Source: Lingula anatina | Lineage: Eukaryota > Brachiopoda > Lingulata > Lingulida > Lingulidae | Direction: 5' to 3' | Length of the DNA stretch: 43,277 nt | NCBI RefSeq assembly: GCF_001039355.2 | Contig: NW_019776067.1 | Span: 15,830-59,106, forward strand | Shown: piece after piece, positions 1 to 12,200 of the stretch | Layout of the letters: every line of letters starts with the position of its first letter | Position numbering within the stretch: the stretch's first letter is position 1 | Notes under the pieces: model-generated | Seen by the model: the letters and a program-made list of their open reading frames with translations, nothing else | What the model was told of the DNA's origin: nothing | The model's database searches: none | Program-made: the position numbers and the translations under genes

Positions 1-285
1 TTTTTTTTTTGTTAAAGTTTTTTTGAAGGGGGTCTATAGAGACTTTCTTATACACTAGTGATTTAGGAAAAAATATAAAGAGCAGTTACTTCATTTAAGG
101 ACATTTTTAAGATATGCTCATTAAATATTTATTTTTCCCTTTTTGTGTCTGGTGAAATGAATCTCATTTAATTACTGTGCATGTTTTCATCATAAAACCT
201 AATAATTATTGTATGTTTTTGAATCTGATATCCCTTAACTTGTATATGGAATCATCATTATTTCTTACACACATCTTTATTATAG

Positions 286-3200
286 GTATGGCACTGTGAA
301 CAAACTACTAGGGGATGCTGTTCTTTCAAAACAAAAACTGAAGTATTTGTTCACTAACAAACTTCTTCTATACAGACACTTTAAACAGGTAATTGGCACT
401 TTTTTCATTGTCTTTTATGTGTTTCAGTCAGTTTATATTTAAATGGCTGTAGCCTTGTAGGTGATACGCTATTTTAATACTCATTCAGTTGTTGTCATGA
501 TCTCGTGACTGTGATAGTTATGTAGGGTGAGATGAATAAGTGATGTTTCAACTTGTATAGTGCATTTAAAAAGGGATTGGGTTTCTCTTTGTCACCTTTC
601 CTAAAATTGGTTAAGATCTGTTGTTTCTCAGTTAATGCAGTTGGATTCTTATTAATTTCTAGGACCTGATATTACAGAACATAGTTGGGCACCTGGCAAG
701 TTCCCATACAAGAAAGCCTCTGTTTATCCAGGTATATTTGATACTAAGGCTTTTGTTCGATTTTTTTTTTTTTTTTTTTTTTTTACAAATGAGATGAGTG
801 AGCAATTTAAATAACATTTGTGTGGAATCCTTATTTATTTGTTAAAACTGGGGAGAAAATCATATACTATGTGTGTGTGTGTGTGTGAATGTGTGTGCAT
901 GTTTTCAAATCCCCATAATACAAACCTTTTTCGTGCCTTTTTCAATACTTCGCTTCTTTCAACTTGCTCAATCTAGGTTCTTCAGACTCTTCTAGAAGTA
1001 TGGGGAGACAGCAGTGCAGTGAAACACACGGCATATGAACAGCATCATTACATTTCCAGGGCAATTCTTATTGGCATAGGACTCTTGAGTGATAGGGATA
1101 AGGAACAACATAAAGGAGGTATGAAATATGAAACCTATCTGCACAGACAATACTGTGTGGAGGCATTTGTTTTGAACCAGGCATTTTTGGTAAAAATCTT
1201 GACATTGTTTTTGATGAGTTAGATTGGCAGAATGTGCATGTTGTGTATGTATCAGATTCATAACACATAGAGAGATACTAATAATTGTGTTTGTATCAGA
1301 CTCAAAGAAGAGAGATGTACTGTTTGCGTCTAGTTCTCGCTTTGTGCTTTGGTAAAATAATTTTTACCAGTGATATCTTCCTTCATCTAGCTGGTTAAAA
1401 TCAGTCTGTTGAAGAGTGGCCTGCAACAGTTGACAAAATGAAAACTTTCAGCCATTTTAGTTTCCACACACTGAGGATAAGCAATAAATTCTAAGTGACC
1501 TTATATGGATAACTGTTAAATATAGTTTAAGCTTTATTGCTGAAGTCATTGAGTTTTTATATTGTGTGTGAAACATAAACATTTCAGTTATTAAGTAAAG
1601 TGATGATTCCTGTAGTGTATAATTTGAATATATGAGTATATTTGAATAAAATTGTGACCAAAAGACATGTTCATAAACATGTTCTGATTTTAAATATTTA
1701 TATCCCTTCCATCCCAAGTAGTAGTTGAAGATTCATTAAAGATATTAATGAAAAAACTGTTCGTTCCTTTGTTTGCTTGTTTAACCAACTGACCAGGTAA
1801 TCAAAATGGTATTTCAGACTTAATAAGAAAACTGATGACCGGTGTCCAGTGTCACATAGACAACCAGGCCTTCAAAGTAAGACTCCTTGGTATGGTTGTG
1901 GCTGAGGCACTGACCACAGCTCTGGACCCCAAAGGACCCAAGTTAGAATTTGAGGTAGAAAATTTATCATATGTAGTGTCTTTACTTTTGTTATATACAC
2001 ACTTTGTATGTGTCTGTAAATGGTCTTAACACTTTGTCTGTGTCTTCACCATCACAATCCAACACATCTGTGGTGCATTTTATAAGTACATATTTCTTTT
2101 ACTTTCATCTACTGCATCTAAGTATTGTCACCGTGGCTTGGTAAAAAGGCAATTTTTTTTAATGAACGAATTCAAATGTTGATGTTTATCAAAAAATTAA
2201 TGTTAGTAAGTCTCTTTTCTAGAATCTTCTACCTTATTTTCAGTTGTGTTTCTTCTTGCAAAAGATGCTTGGGTGTAACTCTTCTGATTTTTTTAGATAT
2301 GACTTTAAAACTTCTTTCTTATCTTGTTTTTAGTTCCACTTTCACTACTCAAGCATTCCTCAAGCAAATTGTGAAAGGCTGTTGTCTTATTTCAGTATGA
2401 GAAGACAGAAGAGGTGAACCACCTGCTTTCCCTAGTCACTCCACCTTCTGATCCAGGCTTAGTTGATATTCAAAGGTTTGCAGAAATAAACGGTTTTCAT
2501 TCCTTTTTTTTTTTTTTTAATTGCCAAAATATGAATTTACTGTAAAGTTACTCTATGAAGAAAACAGTTTCGGCATTAGTGAGCCCAAATATTGAATAAG
2601 GTTGGAAAATGAATTGTTAATCTTATTCAACATTTCATAATAAGCAGGTATAAAATATTTATAATTTGATACCATGAAGTGAATTTTTTTTATTTTTATG
2701 AGTTGTTGTATTAATGATAGAAAATTTTTCCAGCAGAGATTTTCAAACAGTAACACTCGCTGAAAATGACTCTGAGGTGAAGGAAAATTGTTCCACAAAG
2801 GAGCAGGAGCAGATAATGGAAGCAGCAAATACAGAAGAACTTGACAGGTAAAACATAACAAAATACTATATCTTGAGATGTGTATGTTTTCCAGAATTAG
2901 GAAGCAAATGATGGTCTAGATTGAAGTCACACGGAATGTAGTTAGTTTATTTTATAGTCGCCAGGTGGCGACTAAGTCTATCAGCTTTTTCTTTTGCTAT
3001 ATTTTATACTGTTATAAGTAATCATATTTTAGGTTTCATGGAATGTGCATTGTGTAAAAGCAAGGCATTTTATTTTCTAATAAATAAATAATTAAACTTA
3101 AATGATGTGTGCCTTAGAGCGGATTCTCAACGAATTGAGCCAGGCTTTACAAAGCCGGTGACCTAAAAATGGCGGACGTACATGAAAGAAAAACCGCCTA

Positions 3201-6200
3201 ATCTTTTAATAGTCTCTCCGCCTCCCCACACGTCGTCTTTGCGGGGTACAGTAATTAAATCTCGGCTCCAACCTCCAACTACGTCTACTGGGGCTGGGTA
3301 GTTCTGTGAATATCTCTGGTGATATTATCTCTGTAGATAGTCGATTCGTTGCTGCTCTACGGGCCAATTCATTCCTTTTTCGTCTCTGTTTTGACAGATA
3401 ATAAAACAGAAGAGCTTTTTTTATGTACAGACACAGATGTGTCTGTACATATTGCCATCACCTGCGTCTGTCGTCGCCGTCGCCGATGGCGATGGCGATG
3501 CCGATGGCGATGGCGATGCCGGCGCTGTGCACTTTTCTTGTAAACACGATAAGTGGAGGGCAGTTTTATTTTTTGGCTTTATATTTANCTTTGCTGCCTT
3601 GTCCTTCGAACGCCTTCAGCCGCCATGCTTTCTTCACCACGAGTTTAACTGATGAGCATGCGCACTTAATATTTCTCAGGTAGCTTCCGCATGGCGAACG
3701 GAGCCGAGATTTAATTACTGTATCCCGCAGGGACGATGTGTGGGGAGGCGGAGAGACTATTAAAAGATTAGACGGTTTTCTTTCATGTACGTCCGCCATT
3801 TTTAGGTCACCGGCTTTGTAAAGCCTGGCTCAATTCGTTGAGAATCCGCTCTTAGGTTTTTTAAAAACTGCATTTAGATAGCACATACCATGATCAGTAA
3901 TAGAAAATAAGAAAAATAAAATGAGAATTACAAAGCAGTCACTAAATGTCAAATTTTTAATCTATTGATTCTGTTAAGGTTTAGCTACTCTTTAAAAGAT
4001 TCCAGTGAAAATGATTAGGAGCTGGAAAATGCAAAAGAGCCTTACCTCACAAAGTTAAAGATGCAGGTGCCCTTTTGAAATATACTTGACGTTAGTGTTT
4101 CACATCTGGGACTGACTTTCATGCACAAAAATGGTATTTTCGTGTTATGCCATCTTGTTACAATGTATTTATAACGCCTACTATGTCCCTGCTGTCATGA
4201 CACTAGCTTGTTCACATGAGGATTACAGAAGATTGGAAATTCATATGCGTCACATATGAACTGAAAACAAATAACCCCATTGCAACCACGCCATTACGTA
4301 AATCCGGTCGCTCACTCCGGTATTCTGATGACCAAAGTTAGTTTGGTTATCTGTCTAAATAATTTTTATTCTGAACAGGCTTTTGGATTTATTTTGTTTC
4401 ATCTGCTGTGGATTTCAGTGATGATGACTTGGAGCCATATGATATGTCCAATGACGCACCAGTTACGAAGACAAAGGCCCCCAGATACGTGCGGGACTGC
4501 ATGGAAGGTCTCATATCATCGGATGACCCAGAAAGAGTTGAGTCTTGTCTATGTGCTGCTGCTGATCTAATAAGATCCAATCCTGTTGGACTTAAAGAGG
4601 TCAGTTTTATATTGGTTCAATTATTTTATGATAATACTGATTTAATTTTTATTTTTCCCTTTGTGACAGATTTACTCAAATCCACTTGTCATTATCACTC
4701 GACCACTTTTTAAGTCAAGTGCTTACAGAAGATCTTGGCATGGCACTAAAAAGTCACAGTGTTTAAGTAGCATTAAAATCTGCTATACAAACTGTTTGCA
4801 AAAGTTATTACTGTTAGTCCAGGAATTTGGTGAAAAATTGTGCATTTTTTACCTACAAGCATGAAATTTGGCACACTTATGGACAATGAAATTCTAAGCA
4901 AATCTGGATATATGGGCATGTCTGAAAATTCCAAAATGGCCGTCAAATCCAAGATGGCCACCAAAATACCTTTTCAAATTAAAACTTCAAGTACATAGTC
5001 TTCTGATGACTTAAAATATCATATAAAGAGTAGAAAACACAATGGTATGAATCCTTCAGCTGTATAAAATCCAAAATGGCCGCCAAAAGTAAAAATGCAG
5101 ACCACTTATTCAAGATATCCATTAGAATGGTGAATTCATCATGCACTTAAAACTACAAGCATAAAATTTGGCACATTTGTGGAAAATGAAATTCTGAGCA
5201 AGTTTGGATGTATGGGCATGTCCGAAAATTTAAAAATGGCTGCCAAATCCAAGATGGCCTCCAAAAATACGGCTTCTAATTAAAGCTTCAAGTATATAGT
5301 CTTTTAAGGGCTTAAAAATCATATAAAGGTTAAAAAACACCACAGTATTAATTCAGAATCAATATCCGCTTCTTAAGGTGTATTAAATCCAAAATGGCCG
5401 CCAATAGTAAAATGCACTCTACTAATCCAAGATATCCAGCAGAGTGGTGAATTCATCAAAAACTACAAGCAAGGCATTTGTCACAGTTGTAAAATGGGAT
5501 TCCAAGCACTTTTGGATGTATGGGCATGTCTAAAAATTTCAATATATGGCCCCCAAATCCAATATGGCCGCCACATGTACCCATTCAAATTAAAACTTCA
5601 AGTATATAATCCTATAATAGCTTAAGATAACATTTTATGGTTAGACAAAACTATGGTATGCATGAAGTATCAAAATTTTCTTCTTTAGGTATATAGAAAT
5701 CCAAAATGGCCCCCAAAAATAAGAAAAACAGGCCACTCACAGCAGCAGTATGGTGAATTCATCATGCACTTAAAAATGCAAGCATGAAAATTGGCACAGG
5801 ATTCTAAGCAATTTTTTTTTTTACATAGGGACATGTCTGAAAATTCTAATATGGCCACTAAAACCCTAAATTCTACTTCATAATCTTATAACAATCTTTA
5901 ATCTTTTTTGGTTTGAAAACATAGCTCAGTTTAGATGAATTATCAAAAACCGCCCCTTTAGTTACATTAAGATCCAAATGACCATAAAAAGTGGAACAGG
6001 ACTCCTTTTGGTCCAGTTGTGACACCACATGCAGCAATTCTTTAAATGCCAAGGATATAAAAATGACAAGGTATTTTCACAAATAAGTTTTTAAATTGAT
6101 GAAAGTTATTTTATCAAGTAGGTGTTGCACATTTTATGGGCGATCAACCTATTACTTTAGTAAATGGACAATATCTCAACAGAGGATAACAGCTAGCTAC

Positions 6201-9200
6201 ACCGAAATTTCTACTTATTTGGTTAAATAATTTTCATTCAATAATGTGTGCCTAGCTTTAGTTATGTTTCCCTCAGCTTTCCCAGAATTTGCCTAAAGCT
6301 ATAGCTTCTACATGTAATCCACTTTTCCCAACAAAATACCAAGAGGCATTGGTCATTTTTAACACCAGAAAGCATCAGTTAACATGCATGAGGGACAATA
6401 GGAATATGAAAGTGTGGTAGGGCATATTAGTAATGTAGGTTACTAGTGTGAACCCATATAGGACAAGTCTTCCAATGCTTCTGACTCCCCTCACCACAGT
6501 TAGCAATTGCACACATAACTACGAACAAATGTGGTAGGTGCTACATGCGAAAGGTAAGTTTTGTTATCTGGGTAAGTGAATACTCCCCATGGCTTCATTC
6601 TGGATTGTCCCACAGAGACAATGATGCCGGAAATCTCGATGAATATTTACCTTTCAAAGTCCGTATCGCACTAATTTCTTGGTATAATCCTCAGAATACA
6701 CTGTGAATTTTTGAAGCTTATATGTATTAACTTTCTGAAGGATTTAATCTTTTTATTATCATGTTCAGTTATTTGAAAGTATAAGTTTGTAACTAAACAA
6801 GTTGCCAAATGATCAAATGATTCAATGTTTGGTGCCTACTTTTTTAGTGCACGTAGTTTGAAGCTTGCAATGCAACTCTTGGATACAGCACGTATCAACA
6901 CCTGCCCTCTGTTTGGGGTATTTCTTTGCTCATGAATTTTCACTAAATTCTCGGTAGCCAGTACTGCGAATGTACTAAATCCATTTCTTGAAATTAGAAG
7001 CTTTTCTTATTCACTTTTGAAGCACAAGATAACATCATAAGATTACCGCGTGCAAATGTGCCCCTGCCTTTAGTACTTTACCAATGCACCACACCAAATT
7101 GTTGAGACCTGTATGTTTGATTAGCTGTCATTTTTGTTATATTTGTGAGCGTTTGATCACGAAGGGTGACTTAAAAATCTGTCCTTACAGCACTTTTATA
7201 TTGTGAAGCGCCATGCACTGATATAGCTGAAGAACACGACCAACAGACAAAATTGGTACACCCCAAGCTTTTTTTATATTTGCCTCTTTGAGGCTAAGTT
7301 AGTTTGGTGTTTCTTTCACATTTTATGGATTTTGCACGATTTTTTTTTTTCTTAGAAAGGGGGAGTCGCCGCCCATGAGTGCCATTTAAGTAGATCGCTA
7401 ACTGGGAATTGATATAAATGAGAATCAAGAGCAAAAAGCCAAACTACTTACATTGGTTTAGCAAAAGAAGGACTGTTTTCAGTACATAAAAATGTATCAT
7501 GCTTGATGCTTTTTTACAAACTCTGTAGAATAGCTCCTGCACAAGTAGGAATATGCTGATTATACAGGTAGTTGCAAAGCCCACATGCCTATTCACGAGT
7601 GATTATAATTCATAACTTACCGGTATGGCCCGCCGACTTTTGGAGGCCATTTTGGAATTTTAAAACCTATAGTGGCAGATACTGATACTACATACATACT
7701 ATGGTATTTTCTAACCATTAGATGATATTTTTATAAAAGACTATACAAATAAATTTCACCTTGAAAGGGGGGCCATATTGAAATTGACTGCCATATTGGA
7801 ATTTTCAGACATGCCCATATATCCAACGTTGCTTAGAATCATGTTCTCTACAACTGTGCCAATTTTTATGCTTGTAATTGTAAGTACTTGACGATTTCAC
7901 CAAACTACTGCATATTTTGGGTTAGTAGACTGCTTATTTTACTTTTGGAGGCCATTTTGGAATTCTATACAGCTGTAGAAGCGGATATTGATAATTTGTT
8001 CATAGCATGATATTTTCCAGCTGTAAAATAATATTTTAAACCATTATAGGACTAAATATTAGAGGTTTTAATTTAAAAGAGTATTTTTGGTGGCCATCTT
8101 GTATTTGGCGGCCATATTGGAATTTCCAGACATGCCCATATATCCAAAATTGCTTAGAATTTCATTCTCTACCACTGTGCCAAATTTCATGCTTGTAGGT
8201 AAAAAACGCACAATTCACCCTTTTTTCTGCACCAATTTCTTGGACTATGTAGATTCTCATTGCAGATGGCCTTTGAAATCCAACTGCACTCGATCATAAA
8301 AAAGCCATATATATATTAGAGATGAATTTTATTGTGCTATTTGTTTATTTTTTACATTTGTGTGAACTTGTTTTTAATTTACAAAAAATTATGTCTACAA
8401 CACGCATGCATGTGCATGCACAGGCACACGTGCACACACACACATCAAGGCTAAGAGAGTTAGTCATTTGCTGATTGGATTTTCAGATAGCTGTTGAATT
8501 CATCAAGATCCTACTGCACCTCCAAGACTCTTTTACTTTACTAAACTTCATTTCCTTGCGACACAGCGCCATGGTTGCTCTGGGCGTATCTTGTCCTGTG
8601 GAGGTAGGTTGTTCTTGTTGCTGGTTATAATGACTGGCCAGTCTTTCTTAATTAAGTCAACCTTTATAAATTTAAGTAGTGGTCGAATCCAAGTGCAGAG
8701 AAGGATGGATAAATGGTTCGCAAATACGAAAAAAATTACTCCAAATTGCCCTTTAATCATTTAAGAAACACAATAAAGTGACCTGCTTCTAGCCAATTAT
8801 CAATTACAACACATTGTTGTTATATTCAGTAATGATCTTGCTTTATTACAATAGGAGATATGTAAAATGAATAAATCATTAGACCTTAAATGAAAATCAG
8901 TTGGTAAGATGTCTTTTGTATCCGTTGAAAGGTGTCTGATTGTTAGTTTCTGTAAAATAGAAAATATGATATTTTTCAGGTATCCGCCTATTTGACTAAA
9001 GAGTTCTACAGAAGAAACTATAACATAAGACAGAGAATGGATATGTTGGAGGTAAAGTGTACATCCAGGCTGGAACATCATTAATATAGATTAAAGTACA
9101 CTAAGAAAATACATCTTAGGCAAGGGTTAAGATACACCCCATTTCCATAGATTTTTAGATCGATCTATCCCTGTTGGGAGTCTCACTAGATTACTGTCAG

Positions 9201-12200
9201 CTTGGCCGGCTTAAGCGTCTGTCCCGCCTACTAAAAGCTGTAAGGGGGTAATTAACTATGGTGCCCGCTCTGCTGACTGCAATTTAGCGTGAACCCCCAG
9301 GGAGTTGGGTCGATCTAAATCTTAATCTTTAGATCGATCTAAATCTCTGGGAAAGCACCCATAGTTTTGGTTTTGTTCAAAGTTAATATTCAGTATAATG
9401 TACAAATGTTACTGGTCAAGATTTTCAATTTCATACAGTTAATGATTTACAGATGCCTGCGTGTGTGCACACACACATACACACTCACACACTATTTTAT
9501 AATAGATTTAAGTCAATTCACAGTATTATCCCCTCAGTAACATATTTTCCACATTAATTACAATTTCAGTTCTCAGTCTTTTGGAGGAGGAGATACTATG
9601 GAGTCAAATAGTGTATATAGTGTAAGGTGTATTACCGGTATATTACAGGTACTTCGAGGTATTGCCAAAGAGCTTTCCCAGCCCTTTACTGTTTCTCATA
9701 AAAACTGTGGTGAAAAGATGCAACCCAAACCAATTCAGATCTTACAGGAAAATAAGAGCAATGATATCAAACCTGAGGACTGGAGAGAGGTAGTGCAGAG
9801 GAGAATTGAAGCCAAGACGCATAGATTTGCCAAAGGCCCAAAGGCGACAAAACCAGAGGCACTACCAAATCGATTTGCTCCTGTGGCCGGAGACTTTTTC
9901 TTCCCCCTATTAAATTGTTTTGACAGGTAAAGTAAGAAGATTAGATTATGTCTGTTGGGTTTAAGATTGTGATACTAGTCACATTAACAAATGTCTGTCA
10001 GTTGATGCTCATAAATTGCAGTGCAAGAAAGAAAATGCTTTATGTATGCTTGAATTTATAACAAACTTCTGCAAACATTTTCATTTATTAATTTTTTCCT
10101 CTTTCTTTATTTGTTTTTATTTATTTATAATTAACATTTAATTATTTATTTATTTGCAGTACTGGGGCATTAAAAGAAATTGAATTGTTCTTTAGTTATA
10201 TAAATCTTTGATGTAGACATAATTGAATGGTGTGGGGGTTTTTTTTCACAAATTTTCAGAAATGACCTTCCATTTGATCTACTTGGTGAGGATTGCCTGT
10301 TACTTGGACGCTTGTTGTATACATTGGGTATAGTTGTTTATGCTGCCACTAATGCTCCAGTAAGTATTATTATAAATTGTTTGATATGATGAAAGTCATA
10401 TCAAACAACTGTTAAGTTGAAACATATGAGTTTCATGTCATCTCTGAAAATGGTAATTTTACTATAACAGTAGGAAATAAGTAGCCAGGAAAAGATTATC
10501 TATCTTTTTTCAAAATGATCCCAATATACAATGATTCTTATATTTGAAAATACAAAGATTACCTTGTCATTTCCACATACAATTCATTTAGTTGTATAAC
10601 ATAACCGTCACAGGAAACTTAATATCACAATATAGATGTTTAGTACTGTTAATTTTTTAGTCTTTTTTTTTTTTTATTACATCTTTGATGTTCTTTCAGT
10701 TACTTTGAAATTTGACTGTCTTTAATTTGTTCTAGATTGCAAAACACATGGGAAAATCTTTGCTTGAGTTTACATGGGGAATTAGATATCATCCTGACAG
10801 GTAGGTGAACCTATCACAGATCAGATCATTGATAGCTATTCATTAAACTTTTTTTTATTTTTTTTTCCTGTATAAGGAAGTTTTTTTCAAATTTATAGTG
10901 CTCAGGAAATGAGTTCAGTTAATCTTTCCTTTTGTTTTNAGGTATTGCCAAAGAGCTTTCCCAGCCCTTTACTGTTTCTCATAAAAACTGTGGTGAAAAG
11001 ATGCAACCCAAACCAATTCAGATCTTACAGGAAAATAAGAGCAATGATATCAAACCTGAGGACTGGAGAGAGGTAGTGCAGAGGAGAATTGAAGCCAAGA
11101 CGCATAGATTTGCCAAAGGCCCAAAGGCGACAAAACCAGAGGCACTACCAAATCGATTTGCTCCTGTGGCCGGAGACTTTTTCTTCCCCCTATTAAATTG
11201 TTTTGACAGGTAAAGTAAGAAGATTAGATTATGTCTGTTGGGTTTAAGATTGTGATACTAGTCACATTAACAAATGTCTGTCAGTTGATGCTCATAAATT
11301 GCAGTGCAAGAAAGAAAATGCTTTATGTATGCTTGAATTTATAACAAACTTCTGCAAACATTTTCATTTATTAATTTTTTCCTCTTTCTTTATTTGTTTT
11401 TATTTATTTATAATTAACATTTAATTATTTATTTATTTGCAGTACTGGGGCATTAAAAGAAATTGAATTGTTCTTTAGTTATATAAATCTTTGATGTAGA
11501 CATAATTGAATGGTGTGGGTTTTTTTTTTCACAAATTTTCAGAAATGACCTTCCATTTGATCTACTTGGTGAGGATTGCCTGTTACTTGGACGCTTGTTG
11601 TATACATTGGGTATAGTTGTTTATGCTGCCACTAATGCTCCAGTAAGTATTATTATAAATTGTTTGATATGATGAAAGTCATATCAAACAACTGTTAAGT
11701 TGAAACATATGAGTTTCATGTCATCTCTGAAAATGGTAATTTTACTATAACAGTAGGAAATAAGTAGCCAGGAAAAGATTATCGATCTTTTTTCAAAATG
11801 ATCCCAATATACAATGATTCTTATATTTGAAAATACAAAGATTACCTTGTCATTTCCACATACAATTCATTTAGTTGTATAACATAACCGTCACAGGAAA
11901 CTTAATATCACAATATAGATGTTTAGTACTGTTAATTTTTTAGTCTTTTTTTTTTTTTATTACATCTTTGATGTTCTTTCAGTTACTTTGAAATTTGACT
12001 GTCTTTAATTTGTTCTAGATTGCAAAACACATGGGAAAATCTTTGCTTGAGTTTACATGGGGAATTAGATATCATCCTGACAGGTAGGTGAACCTATCAC
12101 AGATCAGATCATTGATAGCTATTCATTAAACTTTTTTTTATTTTTTTTTCCTGTATAAGGAAGTTTTTTTCAAATTTATAGTGCTCAGGAAATGAGTTCA

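Noticed and set aside
992-1268. Minus-strand small frames over TELO2 exon 3
   Set aside because: They are antisense shadows of the 977-1118 exon.
3423-3683. Arg/Asp/Ala-rich small proteins from the GGCGAC-type repeat
   Set aside because: These are translations of a trinucleotide-rich repeat inside a mobile module, open in several frames; the same occurs at 19253-19471 and 23008-23334.
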